Source of the DNA: Colocasia esculenta
Taxonomy: Eukaryota; Streptophyta; Magnoliopsida; Alismatales; Araceae
Assembly: GCA_014218235.1 (NCBI GenBank)
Contig: CM024753.1
Coordinates: forward strand, 174,072,348-174,136,347
Length of the DNA stretch: 64,000 nucleotides
Direction: 5' to 3'
Shown here piece after piece: positions 1 to 11,283 of this stretch. Both the position numbers and the translations under genes were made by a program. The notes beneath the pieces were generated by a model. That model was not told where the DNA came from. It saw nothing but the letters and a program-made list of their open reading frames with translations, and ran no database searches. Within the stretch, counting starts at the first letter, position 1. Each line of letters begins with the position of its first letter.

Positions 1-666
1 CCAGCCCATCGCCATGGCAACCGCCGCCTTCACCTGCTCTGGCCACAGCACTACACCCGGGAGCTCCCAACAGCTTCCTATTGCTTCCGAAGGCTCTTCT
101 GCTTCCAGCTGGACAATGAGAAAACGATTGGGTGAGATATATTAAAAACAATATTTGTTTAATAGGATTAGGTGAGATATATAAGAACTATTAAAAAAAA
201 TTATTTATTTACAAACTCCTATTAAAAAAATATTTACAAAGATATTATTGTATCAGGAATTTATCTACAGTGTTTATTTACAAATACCTAATTAGTCAAT
301 CTAAAAAAAAAAAGAATGACTTATTTGAATGAAATCTAACATGTGTATTCTAAATATCAACTAATATATGAATCTAATTAATATTTACAAGAATTATTCA
401 TGAAAGTATAAAACCAAGATTTATTTATGTACAATGTATTTGTAAAAAGAGAAAACACTTTATTAGTCACACTATTCAAAAGACATTGACTTTATTAAAT
501 GAGAATCTAACTTTGTGTTCTACTCAAAATTATTTAACTAATATGCTCGAAAACCTATTAATGGATGAGAATGAGAATTAAAATCAAATTGCGCATTGTT
601 TATGGACAAAGATGTCTAAAATTACTATATGTATGAAATTTAACGCGAAAATTTCTGTCGTTATCA
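1..666 (-). repeat. Partial Athila-like LTR, reversed, running off the left edge
   Basis: Read on the minus strand, this segment begins at 666 with TGATAACGACAG and continues through AT-rich sequence that parallels the start of the Athila LTR at 34111 (TGATAACTG, then the GTTAAATTTC-like stretch, the AATAAAGTCAATG block, the ACACATGTTAG block and a poly-T followed by a GACTAAT-like word). The GC-rich part at 1-120 may match the GC-rich core of that LTR but is too diverged to align by eye. It is therefore a diverged relative of the complete Athila element, inserted in the opposite orientation. Its other end and its target duplication lie outside the window. Confidence 0.75.
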
Positions 667-3540
667 ATAACTAGGGCCCAGAGTATTTTATTGAAATCCA
701 AACTATTACAACTGATTAATCATCATCTAACTAACTACTAAAAAGTATTGGTTGTCGTAAAGTGGGGTCACTCCTGCTTCTGCTCATTCCCTTCCTTGTT
801 CGTGTGGTAGTCTCCATCAGACTCACCTGAAACACATGAAACAAATAGCACAGGGTGAGCGATAATGCTCAGTAGGACTTAATATCTCGTGTACACAGGC
901 ATACTTTAAGTAATAAATGTCTTATCAAGCAGGATAACTAACGAGAATGATCAAGTATAGTCACGAGAGTAATGTCACAAGATAGCAATGCTTTCACATG
1001 AAAATAGCTCAACAAGCATGACAAGGGATTGGCCATATAACGAGATAGCATGTATGGTTGCACAAAAGTGCACTAGTCACGATAGCACGTTTGGTCGATA
1101 TTCTTCAAGTAAAATGATTAAATGATTGTCATAGATTAAATTTGAGAGTCATGTATTGGATGCATGCCGAACACCCTGATCATTAAACCCCCGCGAGTTA
1201 TAGCCTTTCAGGCACACCTCCCAGGACCAGATCAGGCCCTTTATAATGTTGCCTGGCATAGTCATGTTTTTATCTTAGACAATCAAATGGATGGCCAAAT
1301 AGAGTACCAAGAAATAGATAAGAGTAATTGACGAATAGATGAGAGTCTAGAGAGAATCTAAACAGATGAGAGTGTAGAGATAGTAGATGAGAATAGGGTC
1401 ATATTCGTAAAACGACGATAAACATGCGATAATAAGAGTTGCACAACACATGGTCATCTGTTGGTAGTCCGATAGAAGTCACAACCACCCAATAGCCATG
1501 TTATGAACACAGGCTAGAGGTCCGGCATGATCTCAAGATAAGAGAGAACAAACTAAGGCCGTTGGATCATACTGATCCCTAAGGGTGTCATAGGTGTTAA
1601 AGGTATAACCCGCTCGTCGGCAATGGACATCCGTCAAACCCAAGGAGACTTACGGAGGCTTTGACAAGGAGTTCCTGGTCCAGTCAGAAGTGTTCCCAAC
1701 GGAGAAGTCGTCCAAGCCAAGATAGAAGTGTGTAATGAACTAATTTGTTCGTCATGCCTCGAGGGCTCGAAGGCAGAGGGAAGCGATAGCGGTATACAAA
1801 ACGTGCGAATAAAATGAAAACAAGGTCATTAAAATAATAGGAAAATCATATGAATAATTGCACTTATTTACCAAATATATTATTGAGTAAATTTGGTAAG
1901 ATTTCATGGCAAACATTTATGTATAGTGTGTGCATGTGTAAGATAATCATGATAGCAAGAGATAGTTGTGCACATGGATTTTATTTAATTAAAATCATAT
2001 GAAGATTACCCATTAATTATTAAACAAGTCGTTACTGTTCATAACAGTACATGGCAGGGGTTAAACAGTGATTAAATGACTTAATTAACACAGTTTACAT
2101 GAACATTTAAGGTTCTGGTTGACATAGTAAGAACGCGACGAGGGTACCTGTCGCATTTCAAATCACGACGGGTAGGTCGATTGTGTTCATTAGAACAAGT
2201 TCAGGCTAATCGAGGGTTGCACAAAATGCGACGGGGTGATCGGTCGCGATTAGGGCAATCGATCCAAGAATGCGACATTAGGATCTGTCGCGATCTAGGC
2301 AATCGGTACAGAGAGGAAGAATGAGACGTGTCGAGCCATCACGTTCATGTCATGATGGGCCCCTTAGTTGCGACCTTCTGATAATCGCGACGGGTCGAGC
2401 CGTCGCATTCTCAAAGGGTCCGGCCGAGCCCCAAAGGTGAACCAGTTCACCTTGGACTTCGGTCCAGTCTTCCATGGCATGACACAGGGCCATTCAAAAT
2501 TCAATATAAAATCATGTACATCTCCAAAAATTCTGAAACTAGTTTTAAACGAAAATAGACATGCAGATGTATCAACAGTGACAAGTAATTAGAGAATAGG
2601 CATGGTATGGACATGTTATGAATAGGTTACATCTTAGTGACCTAAAATCATACACAGTGATGAAATTTGATTTAATTCGAAGAGGATACTTGATATAAAT
2701 TGGGGAAAATAGGATCTTTCGAATCTTAACATCATGGAGCATGTATGATAAAAATTGCATGGCATGATATCAAGTGTATGCATGGATTGAAGGTAAACAT
2801 GTTGGTTCGGGTACATGTTCATGACAGGAATTGGAGCATGAAATACTCTCAAATGATACGATGAAAATTGGGGAAAATATGGGGCTTTGCAAGAGGGGAT
2901 CATGGTCTACCTAGGGACGAACTTAATTTATTTTTGCTTGGGAGATTGCATACCTTTCACGCTGTGAAAATCCTAGGGCAGAAAGGTTGAAGATGACGAA
3001 TTCCTCGTTGTTCCTAGCCTCTCATCCTTGCTCTCCTCGTCTAAGACCTTCTTCTCCGCGTTCCCCAAGCTCCAAAAATGTCCAGAGTTGGGTTGGGACG
3101 AAATGAGAGGGTATTTGTTTGTTTAGAATCTGCTTACACACTTAGAACTCTCTCTTCTCAACCAACTCCGAATTTCCAATATTTATCCCACTATTTCTAG
3201 CATTTATCAATCTAATAGGATTGGGAAGAAGTCTAATTTCATGGGCAATGGGTTTGGGTAGGTCTAGGACTCTTTTAGAGATAATTATAAGTCATTTTAG
3301 TAATTATCTTGCCCCTTTTCCATTTATTAATATTTTAGGCACGAATTTAGCATTAAACATCTCTTATCCAAGTTGGGCTCTTTCCTTTTGGACCCATTAA
3401 TTTATGTATGGACCTTTAGTGTAACCCATTTCCTAATTTGGCTTAGTGGGTTTTAATTAAATCCCATTTTATTCTAGTGTATTCTTATTTTATTCTAATT
3501 TAATATCATTTATCAAATTTTAAAATTCAAAGTTGCTACA
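667..3540 (-). repeat. Partial LTR of Tekay/Del-like Gypsy type, reversed
   Basis: On the minus strand the segment starts TGTAGCAACTTTG at 3540. Its far part (about 900-700) carries the block CTGAGCATTATCGCTCACC, followed by a CAGGTGAG-like word and AT-rich sequence. That is the layout seen near the 3' end of the solo LTR at 17859-21136 and is common in Tekay/Del chromovirus LTRs. The low-coordinate end is cut off by the Athila-like LTR at 1-666. No coding region is visible. Lineage is inferred from layout only. A GC-rich island with quasi-palindromes occupies 2130-2410. Confidence 0.5.
2135..2406. repeat. Four GCGAC-N10-GTCGC quasi-palindromes
   Basis: Perfect copies lie at 2135-2154, 2228-2247, 2272-2291 and 2387-2406. 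Each has a 5-bp arm, exactly 10 spacer bases and the complementary 5-bp arm. The spacers differ from one another, so the arms are more conserved than the loops. A weaker copy lies near 2164-2182. They sit in a GC-rich island of an otherwise AT-rich LTR. No function is known. Confidence 0.7.
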
Positions 3541-4693
3541 AGGAATGGCATTATATGCTTGATACTTGTCATTCTGGCTCAGTTCATTGACATATCAGTT
3601 TATTCTTGTTACTATTATTTAAGCGAAGGCTTTGTCCGAAGTCCCAAGATGACGCAATCTAAATGTGTCATCATGACTTGTAACATCTATGCCCCTTTTT
3701 TCTTGAAAGTCATGTTTAAGCTAAGTCTAGTTGTGTCATAAGCCAATGATGGATTCTACATGCATTTTGGGTTGTTTTTTGAGGTATTCTTGTGACAAGT
3801 CTGAAGGCATCAATTGGTTGTGGCGTGCTTCTATATTAAGGCATCAGTGACCCCTAATGTGTTTTGAGTTAGAGATCATGTAGGCTTGGCCTTTGATTTC
3901 TTGAGGTTCTTAGAAAGATCCACAATTGGGAAGCTTTTTAGTTTTTTTATAGATGAGCCACATTGACGCAGTTTGAAGGTGTCAAACATGTTGACCCGTT
4001 AAGGTTGTTAACATGCCAATCCACCCTAATGCATTCTCAATGTGTTCGGTGTTCCCTTTCCATGAGGTTTTTTGTGCACTTAGAGTTCTGTGGCTATCAG
4101 TGCTACGTTCTTAATGTAACACCCCACTGGTCAAGTACCTCAATGCTTCAAGTACGTCACGACTGACAGAGAGGTTGAGGGTTTTGTCCTTGTGCCTTGA
4201 ACACGATCAGTTTGGAGCCATTTTTTAGGACCTTTGTTGTTTGAGCCTATGTCCAAGTTGGAAAAAAAAATTGGTCAGATATAGTCTCTTGTGTATATCA
4301 CTTGTGTACAAATGTGGTTAGATCAAAGAGGATACTATGGGCATGTTGTGTAGCCACGGTCCCCGACTAGTCTCACCTTTCTAACTTGCCTTACTTTAGT
4401 GGTATCAAAGTCTAATAAGGATGGTTAGGCATGAGACCACAACTTGGCTTGGTTTTTGTAGTGTTGTTAGTGTTAAGTTTTCACATGTCTCACTCCATAT
4501 ATACAAGTGGAGGTGCCTAGGTATGAAGTAACAGTTGGGAAGTGAGATTCCAGGTGGTGCACCTATATATGAGACTAGCGGTAGTGTTTTCCTTACCGCA
4601 TCGAGGGGGTGACTAACATAGGTTGATTGGTCCCTATTTGAGTGTAATACCTTGTCATTGGCTCTCTATTTGTGCATGCTTCGTGCTCGCTAT
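3541..4693. other. Gene-free, probably old repeat DNA left of the outer element
   Basis: No convincing coding sequence is seen. A TGTAACACCCC word near 4116 and a TGGTATCAAAG word near 4398 look like an LTR start and an initiator-Met primer-binding site. The LTR between them cannot be bounded, because no CA end and no second copy were found. Inverted words of the type GACGCA...TGTGTC occur near 3651 and 3964. Confidence 0.35.
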
Positions 4694-6241
4694 TGTAGAT
4701 ACAGATCTCGTCCTTTTTTAAGGGACGCGGTCCTCTACAAAGAGAAATAGGGGTGGATTATATGCGTGGTGTGTGGAGATGGAGTGGAAAAATGGAAAAG
4801 ACAAAAAACTAAAAAGATTGTGATCACCAGGCACGCGAGGGTGCCAAAGGGAGATGCACGGCGAAGGGTTCGGGGTGGAAGAGTGATCGCGAGCGTACCT
4901 TTTTAGCGGAGGGAGATTGCGCGGGGGAATGCGGGTCCTCTCTTCCTCTACGAACATGGCCGGCTGTAGTAGAGGGCGTTTCCTCGTTGATTACCCTGAA
5001 AAAAAAAAAAGACAAAGAAAAGTAAAGAAAGGGGATTAGCCACGTGTAGTATCAAATCCTAAAAATAAAGAATGAATGAAATAAAAGACATGGAAGTGTA
5101 CTTACCGAGTGGTGGCTTTTAAACCCCTAAAGAATGTGGGTGTGTGTAAAATGCATGTGTGTGTGTGTGTTAAAAAGAAGTAAAAGGGGCACGTGGGGCC
5201 CGGAGGAGGTGAAAATAAGAGGAGAAGAGAAAGGGGAGGGGGTACTTCCCCGAATGGGCGGCGTGGAGGCGTGGTGGCTGGTGCCGGGATGAATGGAGGA
5301 AGGCGAGGAAGGAGCTCCCGCCTCCGTGGATGACGAGGGGACGCCGGTTCTGCGCTCCGGGGATGGACGGGTCGGAGTGGAAGTCTCCCCGGGTCGAAGG
5401 CGAGACGTGAATCCAGCAGGGCTTCGCCGCTCTGAATGCCCCCCTGAATAAATGACCCTCGGTCCAATTTATAGGCAATAGATTCCTGAATCGCATCCAC
5501 ACAGGAAGCCACGATTATGAATTGAATCGCGTTCGGGTGGCAGGCCGTGATTAAGAAAGTCAAACAGATGTGACAGGCGCATCATGACTATGCTTTGAAA
5601 TAGCATCGGGCCTGGCCGCCGTGACTTGAATCACGTCCGCCTGGTCCGCCGCGATTCAGACTTGCATGGTTTCGAGGCAATCGGCTCATGAATGCGCTGT
5701 CTGCTGACGGGAGTTTTCAGATTTGACCTTCTAAATTGCGTCCACTGACAAGGACGCGATTCAGGGATTTTTTCATGATTACACGACGTGGCAACTTTAG
5801 GTGCGACGACTTCGCGGGCGTAGCCTTTTTGACTTTGAATCGCATCCGAGAGGTTGGACACAATTTTATTAAGACTTGTGCTCATAAACGCGTCTGTCGA
5901 AATCGTCGCAACAAGGATCCTGAATTGCGTCCACATCCCCGAACGCCTTTTGAATGCGACTACCAGAAAAGCGACCACTGAAGCAGATGCGAATCAATGA
6001 AGTTGCCTATGGGCCATTTGTGAACCAAATTTAGCTTCCGGGAGCACTGCCCCTGGAGACCCCCGCGACCTGACCGCACAAGTCGATCTGCGACCGAACC
6101 ACCTGGGGAAGCACCGAGAAAGAATGGGTGAGATCCAAAAATATTGGGGAACTACTCTTACAAGGCAAAAAGAGGGCCATTTGTGGCGTTACGACGCAAC
6201 ATGAAATTTGCCCATAGTGGAGCCAAATTCGCGTGTCTACG
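4694..6241 (-). repeat. 3' LTR of the outer Tat-type element
   Basis: This aligns along its whole length with 49565-51108, including the TGTAGATACRGATCTCGTCC end and the end that is GTGTCTACA in the other copy. Here the final A is G. Differences are scattered substitutions and small indels, indicating an old insertion. Long open frames on the minus strand (for example around 5102-5563) are frames through LTR sequence and are not treated as genes. Confidence 0.85.
5489..5950. repeat. 28-nt quasi-palindrome array in the 3' LTR
   Basis: Units follow AATCGCGTCC-N8-GGACGCGATT and start at 5489, 5525, 5734, 5838 and 5923, with weaker ones between. They are the counterparts of the units in the 5' LTR at 50359-50818 and are slightly more decayed, mainly by transitions. 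Confidence 0.65.
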
Positions 6242-6560
6242 GCTGCCACGCCTTGGCGTCTGCTTTGCAAGGGAGCGAAGCGAAGGGACACGAAGTGGAG
6301 TGTAATGGAGTAAAGTGGAATGAAGTGAAATGGAGTGTAATGGAATGAAAAGAAATGAAGTGTAGCGAAGTGGAGTGAAGCGGGAGTGGACTGAAAAGTA
6401 GACGCCAAGGTGAAAAATAGACACGCGCTGATCATTGGGTGACTACCACCTGATAAGAGTCTTTTACCAACACCCATGGAAGTCACCACCAGGAAGAAGA
6501 CCTAAAGAAACAATGCTTGGACAGAGGAAAGGAAAAAGGAAAAGGAAAGGAAAAGACTAG

Positions 6561-6768
6561 CTTCCAGCGTCGGGGAAGTACCTAAGGACACAATCCGTTA
6601 GGTTGCACCATCAGGGGCGTCTGCCACTGCCTCAGGTGGGTCTTGGGAGAGGAGGAGAGATCAACTTTCAGCGAAGGGGAAGTACCTAAGGACACAATCC
6701 GTTAGGTTGCACCATCGGGGGCGTCTGCCAGTGCCTCAAGTGGATCTCTGGGAGCAAAATGAAAGATA
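6561..6768. repeat. 104-bp tandem duplication
   Basis: Two adjacent copies share the block GGAAGTACCTAAGGACACAA and, further on, GCGTCTGCCA and TGCCTCA words. The copies start at 6561 and 6665 and differ at a handful of positions. They lie in the non-coding 3' part of the outer element. Confidence 0.8.
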
Positions 6769-7489
6769 AAAGGGATAAGTCCAAACAAAGGATTCTAAAG
6801 GAAATCAGCCCAGAGGCGACAACAAAGGGAGTTGGGTACTTGACCCAGAATGGAATATTTCAAACTGCTTGGAATTGAGGCGCGGATGGCCCTTAAATTG
6901 CATTAGAAGAGTGGTTTTCCACTGTGATTTCAATATGCATGTATGCTAGGCTAAAAGGAAAACAAAAAGAAAAAATGAGTAGAAAATAATCAAGGATAAT
7001 ATTGTTACGTTGGTGAGTCAGGACCAGGGTTTCATGCATGGGTCCATCGTCCTCACATGCCAAGCGTAACGGTCTTTCCGTGCGGCTAAGGATCTACTGG
7101 GATAATCATTGTTTTTTATAGAGGGGAACTCAAATCCCAGATTCCTCAGAGCCACAAGGCCCTTGGTGTGCTCTAAGCGTATACTATATAGTAAAATGCA
7201 GATAAGTGATGGTAGGGGCGGCAACTGCCTGATGTTGCGCCGGATGAGGTAACTCGAATCCTGCGCTCAAAGCTTCGTTAGCCAAGACAACAAACATCAT
7301 GGAGGAATATCATTCATTCAAAGAGTATGCTAGAGTAGTCAACAACAGATGCGACACACTCAATTTTGTTTGTTTGACCATGAGGATAAGTGTTCTTGGA
7401 TAAGGGAGTTTGGAGTGCAAGAGATGAGGAACCGATGATTGGAAGGATGCGAGGCATAGATAGGATCTGCTTGCCACGTGTAATACCAT

Positions 7490-7830
7490 CGGAAATTTTT
7501 TTGAATTTTAAAAATATTCAAATTTTTATGAGGGTTTTGAAAATATTTAATTTTTTTCAATTTTTGGAGATATTTAAATTTTTGTGGGGTTTTGGAAAAT
7601 TTGGATTTTTATGAGTTTTGAAAATATCTAATTTTTTGTGATTTTTTGAGATATTTGATTTTTTGGGGTTTTGAAAATATTTGGACTTTTGTAATTTTTG
7701 GAAATATTTGGATTTTTTTCTTTTGAAAAGTATTTGAATTTTTTTATTTTAGAAATATTCAAATTTTTGTGGATTTTTAAAAGATATTTAAATTTTTTGT
7801 GATTTTGAAAATATCTCTCTTTTTTTGGAT
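7490..7830. repeat. T-rich low-complexity tract
   Basis: Degenerate repetition of words such as TTTTGAAAATATTT and GGAAATATTTGG, with an irregular period near 25-30 bp. Short open frames across it have K/N/I-rich content and are artefacts of composition. Confidence 0.7.
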
Positions 7831-8185
7831 TTGGAGACATTGCCATGCCATGGCGACAATAGGGTTATGAAAATTGACTGGAGGGGGGTCCTTGTTACCT
7901 CCCGTTTCATTAAAGGATGCTCATAGTAGGGCGTGCATTTATAGTGATACCCACGGCTAATTGCACTTGGTTGACAGTGTTACTGCCAAAGCCACGCCTG
8001 AAGAGGCTACTGTGTCTTAGTGAAGAGAAGAGAGAAAAATTTGGAGATAAGCTTGATACGAGTTTTCGAGGAGTTGGGCTTGACTTCCTTCCTTGGCACG
8101 ACCGTCAAAAAGGTTTAGTCTCATTAAGCACTTGGGCTTTTGAATTATTTTGGAATCTTGAGTGATGACTATTTGATTGTAGGTA

Positions 8186-8331
8186 CATGCATACGACCAG
8201 GTCCATTTGGATCTCCGCGGGGACTTTGCCACTTTTTGTCATGCCCTATTGACTTGATTTGATTTTGATTTTTGCATGCATACGACCGGGTCCATTTGGA
8301 TCTCCGCCGGGACTTTGCCGCTCTTGACATG
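8186..8331. repeat. 89-bp direct duplication
   Basis: CATGCATACGACC followed by GGTCCATTTGGATCTCCGC occurs at 8186 and again at 8275, with few differences. The second copy is followed by shorter similarity. Confidence 0.7.
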
Positions 8332-8797
8332 CATTGGACTTTATTTTGATTGGTCATTTGACGTTTGCCCAATTTAGAGACATCCTCTTATGACGGAGGT
8401 GCTTTGGGTTGGTTGCCTTTCCCAGACTGCCTCTACTACCCATACTTCGGCCGAAAGAGGGGAGAAACGGACGTTTGTGTCGTTCAGGCGTGGCTGTGAT
8501 GGTGATGGTGTCTACCGGGAGCAATCGGCTCAGGGCGCCGTGAAATATGTGCAGGTGTCCATGCTAAGGGCAAAATTTAATGACCCGGGAGGGAATTCTG
8601 GACTCTAGGCATGGAATTCTCATAATGAAAATGTTGCGATAGCATGGCAATGCTAAAATATTCATCTTTTTATAATTTTTTGTTTTTGACACTGATAAAA
8701 CATAATAGCTTTTAAAACCAGAGTTTCGAAGGGTTAAAAGAAGGATGAATGCCCTGCACTGGGGCGAGACTCAAAGGTCTACAAAGAATTTACATTT

Positions 8798-9846
8798 TTA
8801 TTCGAAAAAGTTAAAGAACTTAGTGAGGCTGAAGCCCCGAAAATAGTGCGAGAAGGGTCGAAGGACCCGATTGAAAATGGAGAGGAGAAAGCGGAGGAAA
8901 GACCTTGGAGACTCCGGTGGGGCTGGAGGGGATTGGAGAAGAAGGAGGGCGCGATGCCCTGAAAGAGAAGAATCCGGATGAGCCGGAGGAGAGAAGGGAA
9001 GAAGTGGGCCGCGAGGGGCCAAAAAAGGAGGTGTGCCACATGGGGCGCAGGAGGGAGATATGCCACGTGGGGCACTGGAGGGAGACGTGCCACATGGGGC
9101 ACTGGGAGGAGACGTGCCACGTGGGGCACTGGAAGGAGACGTGCCACGTGGGGCACTGGGAGGAGACGTGCCGTGTGGGGCACTGGGAGGAGACGTGCCG
9201 TGTGGGGCACTGAAAGGAGAATGAGGAATACAAAAAGGGGCGCGATGCCCAGTGCAAGAGTAAGGATTATACAAAAGACAAAAATAAAATGCCTCTCGTG
9301 GGGATGGAATGTGGAGAACCCACGGAGAGGTGCCAAGGAGCACAAAAGATGATTGGAAAGAAAATGGAAAAGATGGAGGAGGGCCCCTGCTCTCTTGCCT
9401 TGCCCTGCGGTTCTGCTTCCGCTTGGGAATCGGCGTTCTGACCCTCAGGTACTTCCTCTTAAATTTTGCCCAATGGGCAGATGGTCTTGCTCTTCTCGGA
9501 GAGTTTGAATGGCTCTCAATAATGGGAGGATTGTCGACTTCCGTCGGAGTGTCAACTGACAGTGGCAACTCCCCTGGAATGCAGTTTAAGGAAAGGGTGG
9601 GGAGTTCCACTGATAGAGTTGGAAGCAACAATAAGGGGTCGTGCCAAAAGATTGTAAAGCATTTGATATGGAAGGGGGCACGACCCCTTGAACAATAGAT
9701 TGTGCCAATGATTTTGGCTTTGCAGTGCGTGCACACAATCTGAGAAGCTGACCCCTTCATTGGAGTGGGAAGGTTCACAATAATGGTGTGAGGGGTCATG
9801 AGAGCATGGATGGAGAGATTCCCTATGAGTATGGTGAATTGGGTGC
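8798..9846 (-). pseudogene. Unidentified open frame in the outer element, cut by the Copia LTR
   Basis: A long minus-strand frame runs from the Copia insertion point (9846) to a stop at 8798. Its true start is lost, because the apparent first codons lie inside the Copia LTR. The first part (about 9846-9410) contains Cys and His residues (CTHCKAK) and a basic stretch (RRARPSAHWAKFKRK). The second part is nine-residue repeats (GTSPPSAPR-like) produced by the 27-bp tandem array. No known retroelement domain was recognised. It may be a gag-associated or accessory frame, or just an open stretch, since three frames are open through the repeat. Confidence 0.3.
9030..9222. repeat. Seven-copy 27-bp tandem repeat carrying a G-box palindrome
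   Basis: The word TGCCAC (or TGCCGT) recurs at 9034, 9061, 9088, 9115, 9142, 9169 and 9196, exactly 27 bp apart. The unit contains GTGCCACGTGGGGCAC, an interrupted palindrome around the CACGTG core. The second, fourth and fifth units keep CACGTG; the others read CACATG or CCGTGTG. A single similar copy occurs at about 49493-49505 near the 5' end of the same element. Confidence 0.85.
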
Positions 9847-10065
9847 TGATGATCAATCTGTCTCTATATAATTTTAATTAATTATATATTTATTTTGGTG
9901 ATTAACAAAACCCTACCAAAGTTCTCTAACATATATTCCATAAGTCTTAAGTACAGGAAATACTCCAAGGTCAAACAAGCCAATATTGGTAAGTATCATA
10001 TTTCTGAAGCGTTAATTATTTTAAGATTATATTTCTTTAAGTCCACATCGACTTCTGTTGAAAGT

Positions 10066-10800
10066 CACAACGATTTCCTTCATGTATATCGATTTTAATA
10101 GAGCTATAACGATTTGATATCATAACGGCTCCACAAGTATCTCAACGATTCCTTAAGTCATCATAACGATTTGCTCATCGTAACGATTTGCTCCTCGCAA
10201 CGATTCCTTAAGTCATCATAACGATTCGCTCATCGTAACGATTTGCTCATTGCAACGATTCCTTAAGTCATCATAACGATCTGCTCATCGTAACGATTTG
10301 CTCATCGCAACGATTCCTTAAGTCATCATAACGATTTGCTCATCATAACGATTTGCTCATCGCAACGATTCCTGAAGTCATCATAACGATTCGCTCATCG
10401 TAATGATTTGCTTATCGCAACGATTCCTTAAGTCATCATAACGATTTGCTCATCGCAACGATTCCTTAAGTCATCATAACGATTTGCTCATCGTAACGAT
10501 TTGCTTCGCGCAACGATTTCTTTAGAGCTCATAACGATTTGCTTCGCGCAACGATTTCTTTATAGCTCATAACGATTTGCTTCGCGCAACGATTTCCTTA
10601 GAACTCATAACGACTTGCTTTCTATAACAATTTGTTCAGTATTCATAATGATTCCTTTAATAATACAACGATTTGCTTTCTATAACGATTTGTTCAAAAT
10701 TCATAACGATTCCTTTAATGAATACAACGATTTGCTTTCTATAACGACTTGTTAAGTGCTCATAACGATTTCTTCAGTAAACACTTGATCATAACGATTT
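10066..10800 (+). repeat. AACGATT word array in the first LTR
   Basis: About 30 copies of AACGATT are spaced mostly 17-30 bp apart, in three zones. The first alternates TCATCGYAACGATTTGC with AACGATTCCTTAAG, the second uses GCTTCGCGCAACGATTTC, and the third uses CTATAACGATTTG. Within the first zone ACGATTTGCTCATCGT is an ACGAT-N6-ATCGT palindrome. The array is the most repeat-rich part of the LTR and lies upstream of the TATA-like site. Confidence 0.85.
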
Positions 10801-11275
10801 CATAAGTCATATAGGCATCGACTTTATGTTTTATATCGACTTGATATTTATCTTATTTCTGAAAGCGTTGAATAGTCAAAGTCTTCAGATATCTATCTGA
10901 CTGTTGTGCATTTAATGAAGACAGAACGCATCTCTGCATGCATGCAGATGATATCTTTTCATTATCGTGCATATTCTGTTAACATCTTTTAGAACAAGCT
11001 ATTTGGCATTACTATTTTGGTGAATATTCACATCAACGTTTTCTTACATCAAGAGACAGTCTAGCTGTCTACTGTTCTAGCATTTAATGTATGCAGGACC
11101 CTAAAGACATTTTGTCATACAACGTTGGACCATATAGACGCCAGAAGACCCTATCTCTTTGCGTGCTCAAATGGATAAAAGATTGTTGACTAGAAGCTTC
11201 CAAGTGTCAAAAAGTCTAACGTCTACCAAACTAAGAGACAACGGTTACTTCAACGACTACTTTTCAAATTGGAGA

Positions 11276-11283
11276 TATAAATA
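11276..11283 (+). promoter_or_regulatory. TATA-like site of the first SIRE LTR
   Basis: TATAAATA lies in an AT-rich context about 640 bp before the LTR end and at the same place in the middle LTR (27572). Conservation in both copies supports it as the LTR promoter. The transcription start is not visible. Confidence 0.5.

Larger units (their letters stand above)
6242..8797 (-). other. 3' internal region of the outer element, non-coding
   Basis: There is no supported gene. The region holds several local repeats: a purine-rich TGGAGTGAAG-type repeat (about 6290-6400), a 104-bp tandem duplication (6561-6664 and 6665-6768), a T-rich low-complexity tract (about 7490-7830) and an 89-bp duplication (starting at 8186 and 8275). 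A polypurine tract beside the 3' LTR is weak; the minus strand reads AAGGCGTGGCAG just before the LTR. Confidence 0.5.

Noticed and set aside
4116..4411. Small LTR between TGTAACACCCC and a TGGTATCAAAG primer-like site
   Set aside because: There is no CA end before the primer-like site and no second copy or target duplication, so it is not supported as an element.
5102..5563. Long minus-strand frames in the outer LTR (also 49999-50348)
   Set aside because: They are Pro/Ser-rich frames through GC-rich LTR DNA. The two copies differ by indels, which argues against protein selection.
10066..10800. Regularly spaced repeats as a possible CRISPR array
   Set aside because: This is plant DNA, the spacing is irregular, the spacers are repetitive, and the array sits inside an LTR.
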